From positions 59,907,554 through 59,971,553 of the forward strand of contig OX485803.1 in the NCBI GenBank assembly GCA_950295325.1: a stretch of DNA of 64,000 nt, read 5' to 3'. Source of the stretch: Polytrichum commune (taxonomy: Eukaryota > Streptophyta > Polytrichopsida > Polytrichales > Polytrichaceae). The notes under the pieces are model-generated. The model made no database searches and was not told where the DNA came from. It worked only from the letters and a program-made list of their open reading frames with translations. The position numbers and the translations under genes are program-made. Below, piece by piece: positions 25,489 to 36,885 of this stretch (its first letter is position 1; each line of letters starts with the position of its first letter).

Positions 25489-28400
25489 AACGTTATCCAT
25501 ACTTGCCTTGTGGGATTCCATGTAGATTTTTTCATCCACTGAAGATGTTACGGATTATGGTCCAAAATTACCTTCATGTAAACTCAAACCAGGGTTCCGT
25601 GACACTCTCGACCAATGAAAATGCAAAGATTCTCAAGAGCCAGGGCCTAATAGCTTTCGTGTAAACAAGCACTTGTGAAGTGAGAAACCATTCCCGGATT
25701 TTTAAAAAAAATCTGATCACCGACAATTTGCAATTTTCCTAAGTAATGTTGTTTTCATGTCATTCTCAACTTCTCATAATGAAGGTGTAGGTTCAACCAC
25801 CGTGTAAAGGACGAGTGGCCCAACTAGAGACATAGAATATGTTACCGGATTGAAAGTTTTTTCTTTTCTTTTTTTTCCCCTAAACTTGTATCATGAAGTG
25901 ATTGGTACAAAATTTTGACCACCGAGTTTCCGTATTTTGTGTGTGCTCTTGACATCATTACTTTTGTTGTACACTTGGCTCCGAGTCTCCCCATTGTACT
26001 AAGTTATGAGCACTACTAACCACATCACGCAACATAGTCTATGCCCTAAATATGATGAGCATGTCCCTACCCGATACGCACTTTGAAGGGGAATTGTTTC
26101 TATTTCTACAAAGAAAATACCATCTTGCACTTGGACTCCTCATTGCTTGCTACTTCCACCTTCGCATTTGATGGCATTCCCACCATCGTTGTTTCCAACG
26201 TCTTTGACGGTGTAGTCCCAAGGGGTCACTTCTCCGTGTATTAGGATATCACATGCAATAGAATTTGCTATCTTTCATTATATGTATTAAAATTTGAAAA
26301 TCGAACAAACACATTGAGTTCATAGTCAGTTTGTATAACCATAATTCGACATTGTATAAATTTGAGAGTTTTGCTTACATTATACTTATCATTTTGTTTT
26401 TTTGATGATTTTGGGAGTTGGTTTCTATGTCAATTATTACTGCGGTTTACCATCTAGAGTTACATGTTGTTAAGAATCCACAATGAGAATATCAATGGTT
26501 ACTCAAACACAAAGATTTCACGTCATGTGACGGATCGATGGTGACATGACGCTGGACCCAAAGTGTGTTGGGTGGGGGGGGGGGTAAATTTCATAATCTA
26601 CCCACAGGTAGATTGACGCGGTCAACCCCTTGGTCAACAATTTGGTCGATTGCTACTTTACAATTGACATGTTGTTTGGCTTACGAGAATAGAAATCATC
26701 ATAGCAATCGATTTAAAAAATTAAATTAAATTTTTTTACAAAGCCAAAAAAATTTTGGACCATTACATCTTGTTGGTTGCAAGATCTAGCGATCATCTTT
26801 TTGGAGTTTTTGGAAATGTTTTTTCCGGGGTTTAGCAATCGACTAGCTAGTGGATCACCCTAAATCAAATGTTGCAGTTGACATAGAGGAATCGACTAGT
26901 TGGTTGACTGCTACTAGTAATTCACTTTAAGAAATACCAAAAAATGATTCAAACTTCCAAAAGAAATTGGACCATTAGATCTTGCATCCAACAAGATCTG
27001 ACAACCCAACAACATTTGGAATAGTGTTTTTAGAATTCGAGTGCCCTAATCAAAACTTGTGATCAACTAGAGCAATCGATCAAAAAAGTAATAAATTTCT
27101 ACTATAATCACTACTACAACACCATAATTTACCGCGTCAACTTGCATCATGTTCCAACATGATGTGATAGACAAAGTTTGCGTCAAGTTCATTTGCGCAT
27201 CATTGCTTAAATAACATAAATAGCTCATATGCACATCAAAGAACATGATGTATCTTACTTGGTAAAAATGGTATCTTCAATTGCACGCATAACTCCGAAT
27301 AGTAACTCATAGCAATGCTGGTGTAAATAGAAGCATTAGGTGAGTTGCTAGACAAAGTTTTACTAATTTGAATATAGTACTTTAAAGTATAGTAGATACC
27401 ACTCAAATCTACTCACAAGAAAAAGAAAAAGGGATTCGCGATGTCTACGTAAATTCTTCTACAAGTTGACTAAAGTGTACACAAATGACACGTGTCATTA
27501 GTATGCTCAAGAAAACCTTCCCCTTGCATACTAAAATGTAAACACACGACACTTGTCATCACTACGCTAATTGTCATCAGTACGCTAAAAAAATCTTTCC
27601 CTTGCACACTAAAACGCAAGACTATCATCTAATGTATTCCAATGCGCTACTCTAAATGTCACAATGTAGATATTTTTTTCACTTGGAGAAGTTACTTATG
27701 TTGACGAATGGAACCATATTGACAACTAGCAGGCGTGACACTATGAAACCTCTAGGCATTTAGTTTAAACCCTTTGCAAACAATGTACGTGACACTGAAT
27801 ATCACAAACGGTGTAGACTAATCTGGGGTTTGTGACTCTATTTTTGAAATCACATTGTTCAAAAAGAACCATTTACAGGTTATAGATAATATAATTCAAT
27901 GAGTTTTCACCTTCACAATGGATGAGTTTATGTAGACCCCACAAACCCTAGCCCTTCAGTAGGCCTCTTTCTCTCTCTGTCTATCTATATATATAGCTAT
28001 AGCTATCTGCTGCCCACCAAGGATCCGTGTCTCATAAGTACGCGTTATTTGTAGGATTTGTGCATTGAAGCAGAAGTGAAAGTAAAGTAAGTGGTTGAAA
28101 ATGTCAGTGACCAAGTGGGGGCTTCAATGGAGGCTTTTCAATGTGAAACGAGTGAGTTCATAGCAATATTTTTTAGGGCACCTACCAAACTTAACCTGCA
28201 GTTTAAGTAGGTACAGTTGACACCATTATTTGGTTCGTTAATTTTCTGAATCGGACACCTCTTGTATGTGTGATTGGTGTGTGCTTTGGTGAGAATCCAA
28301 AGAACAGACATCACGAAGTCGTATGTTTAATGGAGATCGGACTAAGGTGGAAATACCATAACCCTTGAAAATAAGGTGATTTTATCGCATTGAAGATCTG

Positions 28401-29123
28401 GTCTGACAATCATGAGATAATTTTCCAAGATAGACGAGAAGGATTCATGAAGAATGCAAGTTGTTTCATACTTTTTTGTCGTATACAAAAAATGTTACAT
28501 TTTTTCACAGTGGAAAGTTGTCCAACTCCCTACTCGTTTGCTAGATTCTCCCTACACCGGACACGGTAATCCGCATTTCCATACAGAACATCGCCTAAAT
28601 CAGTTACCTCATGAGCACATTAACACTTGACTCCCATTGGCTACACTAAGTGTACACGCACTGAAGTTGCCGCCGAGCCATGATCCGTTTTAGAAATGGC
28701 ACTTCACCATTATGACGACGGTTTAGTGCACGGCTAGAGGGTGGTTAACGGGTTATGGTATTTCTACCTTAAGTTTGGAAATTTTGTTAGCTATTATGTA
28801 TACAATAATGAGCACAATTGGGAGGACATGTGTATCAGTGTAAGGAATCAACGAACATTCGATGTTGATAAGGACCATGACTAAATAAGAGGAGGTCCGA
28901 TTTCTCATCCACTTTTTGTGGATGTTTCATTGTAGATGTGCTTATGCAATGCAACGTAGCTTTGGAGATGTAAACGTGATCAATAGAAAATGGAGAACGA
29001 GAAATCAAACCCGACAACACCTACTGTATACCTTAGTGTAAGTAGCTTTCATGTGTCGGATGTATCTCAATGAAGCAGCAAACCGAATTTGAGCCGTAAA
29101 TGATAATGAAATTTGACATGATG
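25489..29123. other. Intergenic, AT-rich; one G-run repeat
   Basis: No gene recognised. Contains a G11 tract at 26574-26584 inside a repeat related to 55.55-55.72 kb, several short ORFs without motifs, and a (CT)n/(TA)n patch near 27970-28000. Confidence 0.5.
26480..26720. repeat. Dispersed repeat with G-run, copy 1
   Basis: ACATGACGCTGGACCCAAA, a G11 run, then GTAAATTTCATAATCTACC and TCGATTGC motifs. The reverse complement of 55550-55720 reads in the same order (ACATGATGCTAGACCCAAA, G10, AATTTACCTTGGGGTAAATT, GTCGATTGCT), so the two are diverged inverted copies. Confidence 0.5.
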
Positions 29124-29147
29124 TTGTTGGTACCGGCACCACGGGCC

Positions 29148-29203
29148 TTGGCTTGGTGGTTAGGGCTCATGGCTCCCAATGAGGAGGTTGTGGGTTCTAT
29201 TCC
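29148..29203 (+). promoter_or_regulatory. Internal RNA polymerase III promoter (box A / box B) of the SINE
   Basis: Box A-like TTGGCTTGGTGGT at about 29148-29160 and box B GGTTCTATTCC at 29193-29203 (10 of 11 positions of GGTTCGANNCC). The spacing is normal for tRNA-derived promoters. Confidence 0.75.
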
Positions 29204-29450
29204 CCATGCCGGCGTGGTGCTCACCACCTTAGTCCACCCAACTATGGTTGGGGGGTCCTTGGACCTTGTTGTATGGGGACCTTTGGGGGGATACCATGTC
29301 CGGTATCTTCAAGGCACTAGTGGCTAGCTAGGAACTAGTATAGTGTGTCACTATAGTGCCCATCCTCGAAAGGGGAGAGTAGTATTGTTCCAATGTCCCC
29401 TTGTCCAGTGGGCATCGGGTCATTGGCATTACGAACGGACACTTTATTCA

Positions 29451-29480
29451 CGCCGGCCCCTTGCTTGAAAGGGGTTGGAG
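29451..29480 (+). other. SINE 3' hairpin equivalent to LINE tail hairpin
   Basis: CCCCTT (29457-29462) pairs with AAGGGG (29469-29474) around GCTTGA. It is extended by CCGG/TTGG with two G-U pairs, giving a stem of about 10 bp. It occupies the same position as the LINE stem GGTCTCC/GGAGACC, just before GTTT and the terminal repeat, but with different bases. Confidence 0.7.
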
Positions 29481-29507
29481 TTTCTATCTATCTATCTTGT
29501 TGGTACC

Positions 29508-32500
29508 TTTAGGGAATGTTGTCATAGAAGGCACTCCATGTCATGTGCCCTAGTACCGGAGGGTGGTTTCTACATCGATTTCAAGTGAGTCTCCACCAAT
29601 GTATGAATGACACATGGCAAAGTTTGGGGAAGGTGAAAAACTAACATGAGCCGCTTTATGGTTCTACACTACAATTCCATTGCTTAAGGATAACGTTCTT
29701 AAGCAACCAAGCAATGCTCCCATGTCCCCACATAATCCAATTCCATTACGGTTTTAACCTCTACCTATCATTTGAGCACGAACCCAAGCTCCACATGTCA
29801 CTTATTCTAGGCATGAGAATGATTCGGCCGAGAGATGGGAATTATAAACATGGTGCGATGCTCAAACAACAATGGCTTCAATCTCACCGTTGCAGTAAGG
29901 TCCCCGTGAAACATGTCATCTCTTCATTTAGAAGGGTGGGGGAGCATGAGGCTTAGGGTGCATTTCCATGTATTGGCCGTTCTTGCAAAGCAAAATAGAG
30001 TTTGTTAATATCGGTAAAGCTTTTGCTTGTATCATCAAGCATCTTTTTGGCCAAGCACTTCCATTGGAATAGGGGGCCAAAATGTGAGATAGTAGATTTG
30101 TTGCTTGTTGTCCAACATGCAAGTCAGAATGTGACCGTCCTTGCACTTATCCACTTTGAATGTTGCATGGCTAGATTGATTAAACTTCTTATCTTGGAAC
30201 GCTACAAAAACAAGAACAAATCCATAATTTATGAGCATGACACCATGAACAAAATCCAATGTAAAATTTTACATCCACACCAACAACTTTATGAAAATTA
30301 AGGTTTCTCCTGCTCCAATAAATCAACTACCAAGTTTTGGAAAAGAGAGGTAGTCAATCCCCTTGTCAAACTTTGCATGTAACCTATCCCATACAATTGT
30401 GCGAACCGTTGACTCATGTTTTCCAGGAAAATTTAATGCACACTTCCATGTGGAGGCCTTCTAGAGAAAAAAAAAATACTTCTCCCTTATGTATACTATG
30501 TACACTAATGCCTTAAATAATACATCTCGTATTGTAATGTACACTATCTACACTCACATTAGTTTGTATGTAGAGTCCACCTTGGTGTTGAAGGGGGGGG
30601 GGGGAGGGTTCCAATTTTGGGTCGCCTAACAATTTTTGCCGACTTTGCCGGCACATGGAAGTGAGCCCTTAGTGATTTTATGTTGGCACGTTTTGAGTAA
30701 ATCCAAGTTTATTATCGGATGTTAGGCATTTTCAAGTGGTTGAATTTGAGACATTTTGAGATTATTCTTGAATGCTATGCATGTTCTATGAATATGAGAA
30801 ACATAAAGATCCCTTATGCATCCAAGAATAGTTGCACATCCGACATCCACCTCACCTTGCTTAGAGCCTACTCAGAGTGAAAGGAAGCATCCTCCTAATG
30901 CTCAAGAATGCATCAATATAACATTATTCAACCATCTGGGTTAGTTGGCTTTGGAACATGTCAATTATATTGTGTGGGGCCCCCAACCAAATTATAATAT
31001 CCGTTTGCTATTCGTACATTCAAGTTGAGACTTGGAAATTTGTGTGGAGTTACACTCCCGGCCTACTCACAAAAATCATTGTTCATCTTGGCACTATTCA
31101 CAAAGAGTATTGTTCATCCATGCACTATTCATGGAGTCACTATTCCATGACAGTACCGACACAATTCACAATATTTATAATATTCATGCCATCACTATTC
31201 ATCCCAATGTCAGTTTCTTCCTATCATCTAAGTTTCTTCCCACGAACGTAAAATAGTGGAGGTCCATGCTAGATGGTAAATGTAGAATGGAACACAACCA
31301 TGTAGGTGAATAATGTTATGAACATGATTTTAATGCATGATTTATTAATCCTTAATCATCTAAGTGGCCCAAATTGGGCCTCCCCAAGCAAAAAAGAATG
31401 TCTTTGAACTACATACTTTCATTTTCAGCCAACCATGTCAAAAGTGACCCTATCTAAGATCAACTTAGTGTTCAAATGCATTATTTAATTAAGTTAAACA
31501 CACAACTCGGGTGCCTTTGGATACCAATACATACGTTGTAGTTTGATCATCAATGTCTAAGAAGAGTATATTTATATGTTCTCTTTAACATATTACAATG
31601 TACATAACAAGGTTTCAAACACATAAATATATAAAATATGATTTATGAACTTGGTGAAGCCTGTATAAATTATGTATATGGCCATATACTGAGACCCTAC
31701 ATCTTCAAAAGATTAATGCCCACTAGAAAGTAATAAATCCGTTGATTTATACATGCCATGAAATTCCTCTCGCCACCTTTCACATCTATGACCACCGTTC
31801 TTATGTTCTAGAGGACTAAGCACCGTGAGGAAAACTTTGATTTGTGTTTTGCATGGGTGTGAACGCGCTCGTAAAGGTGCAAATGGCAACAAAAAAATCA
31901 TAGCCCCCCCCCCCCCGGGCCCCAAAATGCACATGAAACTCACGAAATGGGAGATCCTTTTACAATGCCACCGGTGGGGTGAAAACCTTGCCATGAAATG
32001 AAGATTTGGGTTGGAGGTTTGTGTGAGAATAAAATGCGAAAAGGTTATAGGCCCCATACATTGAATGCACGTTGAATGAAGAGAAGGAAAATGGCACATT
32101 GCACAATGCTTGGCCCTTTGCATGAAAGTACATTGAGAACTTGCAAGGCCCATTGTCCGAGAAGATTTTTGCATCGAGATCATATCCTAGCGATTCCAAG
32201 TCCAACATGTTACATGTTGACATCTTTAAGTTTTTCTTTAATAAAGTGGGTATATTCTATATATTCCTCTTAGATGATGGGTAATTTTTTTGAAGTCTTT
32301 GAACTTTAACCGGTTAAAAATGGGTCATTTGAAAATGTGACCCATTTTTAGTTTATTCAAATGTTAATTATGAAACAAAATTATATACAGTTATGTGTCG
32401 TTGTCACGGGTAGTTGAGATTTAGATGAAAATCCACGTATTGTGCGTTAATAATTACAACATTGGAAATCTATAAGATCCAATTTTTCTTACAAGGAATG

Positions 32501-35500
32501 ACAAAAATTGTTAGGCTTTCATTTAGTGTTGGTGACACTACACGGGTGTATTGAGTGAGACAAATAGAATTGTTGCCATTAAATACAATGCATTGGGTAG
32601 TTTTTCACTTGTTCTATGATACCGGTCCATGGAACTTGCATTTCATACAACCTATCACACGGGGGAACTTCGAGAAGATTACAATGATATGGAACAATGG
32701 TGATGGGTGATGAGCATATAATCACGGTTTGTATTTGGATACATTTATGTGTTAGATTGAAAGAATATGAATGAATGAGCAATTAATTTTAGATTAGGTC
32801 ACATTTGACATCATGAACCAAAAGAATAGCCAACATTGAGTAAATAACCTTACACACCTCCGTACTCACTTATTGCACTTACTTCTATTCCGAACACATA
32901 CGAGATTGGAATTTGGAAGTCATTAGAATAGATTGGTTTTACCATATCTTTATAGACACATGTATTACGAACTCAAACACATTCATATTTGAATATATTA
33001 ACTAGACCTAACTATTGACTACGTTTGCTATCTAGTATCTAGTTGGAAAAATGTCATAAAAAGAATACATGAGATGTCAAGGAAGATGGAAAGTAACTTC
33101 TCTTAAAAAATTCCAAGGTTTGTAGTAACCGTCTTATGAACTACCTGTGTACTGCTTGTTACCATAGCTCTCTAGTAGCTTAGGCACCTTTCTGCTTAAT
33201 GTATAATGAAAGTGCGAAAGTAAGTTAGGCAACCCATAGAATAGTATTCTAAAATTGGGCAGATTACAAAATAGATTAAAATAAATTAAACATTCATTCC
33301 CGTTTGCTTGTCTTATTCCCGTTTCTATGGTAGTGTGTCAACATGAATTGTGGAGCAAATTCATACTTGTGTTGTTTTTAGACCATGAGTGAGATCGATG
33401 CCGCATGAAGACATTGTTGAGGTTATTTGATGCTACCTTGTTGGACTCCAATGAATGCCACTTGCATTATTGTGATTTTAGGCACTCTTTGAATGCTTTT
33501 TTTAGTAATTATTTTAAAACACTAAGTGTAATTAACTTCTCAAGAAATTTAAGTACCTTTACAATTTATTTATTTTTGCCCAAGCTGCTAAAGAGCTACG
33601 GTATATGATTGTTGGATCTTGTATCAACATTTTCCACAACACTCATTCTTGAAACGCCTCACAAAATGATCAAAGATTGTAATAAGCATCCATTTGAATC
33701 ACTTCACACCAATCTTTATCCAACTTGAATATTCATATAAATTTCATGAAAGATACATCTTTCATTTGCTTCAATTAAGACAATACATTCTTTTTCTTCT
33801 GATCTAATCATTTTTTAAATGTCATTACAAATAAATTATGATGGATAGGAGTAGATCATTCAAGAGCCTCGCTATTCAAAGTGGAAAACCACAACAAGGT
33901 GTAGTAGTTTTCAAAAACATGACATTTGGGGAAAAACATGGATTTAGGGTCTTGAAACCATGAGGGCAACATGTTCAACAATTGCATGATAATAAGTAAC
34001 ATATTTTTCATGAACGTAATTTGTAGTGCATCGTAATTTGTAACAATTGTGAAACCATGATTGGCACTAGTCTCACCTTTATAACTCATTACTTTTGCTC
34101 TTTTGAAAAGCGAAGATCATCATTATGCATTCATAATAAAAACTTAAACTATTACTATTTTTATTGTTCAAACTGTTTGAAGTAGGCATTTGATTTCAAT
34201 GCATCATTATAATTATTAAAAAATATTTTCATTCAAATAACTAGTGAAATTAATAAATTTAATCATTCTATGCTACAATACAAAAAATAATACTTAATTT
34301 ATAATCTCGTCAAAATTTGAAATCGTCAAAAAACATTGCATGGGAGATAACTTGACAGGTGGACAATGTTGAGTATTTTTTATGTATCTATATATCATAA
34401 CAACATTTATTTTATTGTGATTTCAATTTAAACTGTTACTTCAATTAAATTTTTATCTAAGAAGTTTTATTTTTCCTAATAAAATATATTGTAAATTCGC
34501 AACAATTGCTCCAAATGTTCAACTTCTCACAAGTACATCTAAATGGGACATGGAGAGCCGTATACTATTAAGAATAAAATTTAGATAACATATACTAATA
34601 TTTTCAAGTACACTAGATTATTTAGAACATTCAATGGCCCTCAAAAAGATATAAGATATATATTTTGGTTTAGGTCTTCGTCTCGGTATCATATGCTCAA
34701 TAATATTCATTTGATTTTCATCCATCCATTGAATTCTAGATTTGAATCATCTATGTATTTTCATTCATCCACCAATTTATATATGTATTTAAAATTTAAA
34801 ATTTTCATCTAGGAATTTTCATATAATTAACTTTTCCCAACCAAACTTCATTCCTAATTATAATTTCAAACGTACTAATTCAAGTTCGATGTCGATTGTC
34901 TTTACGAGTAGTTATATTGAATCCTTTAAGTAATAACATTTTATAATATAAGACACATTCTTTAGATATTTTTTATTTTAACCAACTCAATTATTTTATC
35001 TCGTATCATTTAATATCCAAATGTAATTAGAATTTCATGTAGGCCTCGTGTGAGGCATAGACAACACTCTTCATATTTGAGCAAAATATAAATTTTATTT
35101 AATTTTAAATTCACAAATAATTTAGATTAACATACGAAAGTCTTTAAGAATGAAGTGAATGATTTTTTTTGTAAAATCTTTTCCATCTAAATTAAGCTTA
35201 GTTGCGGTGAAAAATACAAATTAAACATTGCCATTGTATTATAGTTACAACACTGTATTCAAATGTTTTAAAATATATTATGACTATTTATAATAACTTA
35301 TTAGAAAAATTAACAAAATAAAGTTTGAGTTGTTTTATGGGAAAACTCATAAATTTATATTGGAATACTAGAATGCTATGAAATCAGTTGTCTTAAAGAA
35401 AATGATGTTATAAGTTATTTCAAGTGAACTCTTTTAATTTAAGAAACTATAAATCTACTTGAATTTCTAAAAAAATATTATGATTTATTTGTCCATAGGA

Positions 35501-35912
35501 AATTTATGAAAATTCATTTTTAAGCACTCCGTTGTGAGTTTCCTAGAGTCAATTATATCAAACAAACTATGACCTTATAACTACCTATTAATAATCTCAT
35601 GTGCCTATTAAAAACATTTGCCTTCTTCCTCTTCAAGTTGAGAGTCTGTTGCAATCCAAAAGTCCAATAGTAAATCAATAAAATATTTTTATTCAACTCA
35701 ACCATTCAGACTACCGAGACAAATGGACACAATGATTATAAGTATTTGGTTTTTAGTGTTTGAAACCTTGGTGTTGTTCTTTTGTGATATCTCCTTTATG
35801 TTGGTTTTGATTTGTGCCTTTAACCTGCTCATGTCAAAGTGTGAGACAAAATTTGTGAAACAAAGTAACAAAACATGTGAAACATAACAAAACATGTGAA
35901 ACATTATCTTAC
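29508..35912. other. Intergenic, increasingly AT-rich, no gene recognised
   Basis: Contains a G12 run (30593-30604) and a C13 run (31904-31916). A CACTATTCAT-rich stretch at about 31090-31210 has a diverged relative near 56050-56130. From about 33 kb the sequence is strongly AT-rich. Short ORFs lack motifs. Confidence 0.5.
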
Positions 35913-36885
35913 TTGTCAAGGTTTTTTTCATTTCGAAAAGCATGATGTCTTTTGGGTCCTGTACATGAAGATTTTGCAACTCCAATTAACAACTGATGCA
36001 AATGAGTCACTTACAGTCAATCACATCCAAAAAAGTAAATCAAATACATACCTGAACCTCCTCAACTGGGTGTTGTGCTAATGAAGAGTTTGGCAGACTT
36101 TGTAGATTTTGTCCAATTTCGTCAATTTCCTCATATGTTTGAGTCCCATTCACACATTTCTCACCGGGGGGGGGGGGGTCACTCCATTGTCAAGTTAAAC
36201 ACCACGTGCGACCAAAAAAAATCTTCTTTTGGTAAGTTGCACCACCAAAATGAGTCGAAATTTTATCAATTTTTTTTCATGAGTAGATATACACAGTACC
36301 TATGACATAGTTAAAAGTGGTAACTAAATTTGATGATTTTTTTTTTCATAAAACATACCGTTTCTAACTAGAATGACACAGAATTGAACTAAAACAATTA
36401 CTAAAAAAAATAAAGATGACTAAAAATTTCAAAAACAATATACAGAAGATACTATCAATGGTTATGTATATGTAGAAAAAATATCATAAATTTTAAAATT
36501 ATATATAGCATGTAATATAGGGGTAGCAAACTTTGTCCGCACGTGGTGTCAACTTGACAATGAAGTGACCTCCCTGTGCTTTCTCACCAAGTGGAACCCT
36601 AGCAGTAGCAGCAACATCCTTTGATACACCATTCTTATTTCGTGAGTGCTTATATTCCTTGAAATACTCATAAACGTCTTCCTCTTTCCAATGCATCTGA
36701 ATGGTTGACCCTTGATATTCAAAAATAAAGCCAGCTAAAGTTCCATAACGTTCTTTGATGAAAATTTTCACATCTGCCTGAGAAGTCTCATTGTGCCGCA
36801 TGTTTGTGAGAAAGAATGAAATCCTAGGATTGTCAAGAATTATCATCAAGAATTGTGAAGGAACCAAGAAGTCAAAAAACACCAT
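35913..36885 (-). pseudogene. Unidentified gene fragment, two exons, upstream exon interrupted by a MITE
   Basis: On the minus strand an open stretch runs from 36885 (MVFFDFLVPS or, after a possible acceptor, ISFFLTNMRHNETSQADVKI) to VPLGEK at 36580. There MITE copy 3 (36166-36579) interrupts it. Removing the MITE and one 9-bp duplication keeps the frame: CVNGTQTYEEIDEIGQ continues from 36156 to HPVEEVQ at 36052, followed by a GTATGT donor. After a short intron, an acceptor at 35960-35959 leads in phase 0 to DPKDIMLFEMKKTLT, ending at a GTAAGA donor (35912). Preserved frame and splice sites across three segments argue for a real ancestral gene. The family is not recognised. No start or end of the gene is seen, so it is called a fragment. 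Confidence 0.55.
36166..36579 (+). mobile_element. Mutator-type MITE, copy 3 (inside exon of gene fragment)
   Basis: Same family as copies 1, 2 and 4. It is flanked by a perfect 9-bp duplication TTTCTCACC (36157-36165 and 36580-36588). The right terminus is canonical (GACCTCCCTGTGC), but the left CACAGGGAGG is replaced by a G13 run before TCACTCCATTGTCAAG, so the left tip has been altered since insertion. Confidence 0.88.

Larger units (their letters stand above)
29135..29496 (+). mobile_element. tRNA-derived SINE with LINE-like 3' tail
   Basis: A 362-bp element flanked by a perfect 11-bp direct repeat TTGTTGGTACC (29124-29134 and 29497-29507), the expected target-site duplication. The head contains a box A-like TTGGCTTGGTGG and box B GGTTCTATTCC. 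The middle has CTCACCACCTTAGTCCACCC. The tail (29341-29496) matches the LINE 3' end at 10209-10360: TCCTCGAAAGGGGAGAGTAG, CCTTGTCCAGTGGGCAT, ACGAACGGACACTTTATTC. It ends in (TATC)n. No ORF is expected. The intact duplication suggests a fairly recent insertion. Mobilisation by the LINE family at the window start is an inference from tail sharing. Confidence 0.88.

Noticed and set aside
27115..27190. CACTACTACAACACC as a CACTA-type transposon end
   Set aside because: No inverted partner or 3-bp duplication found.
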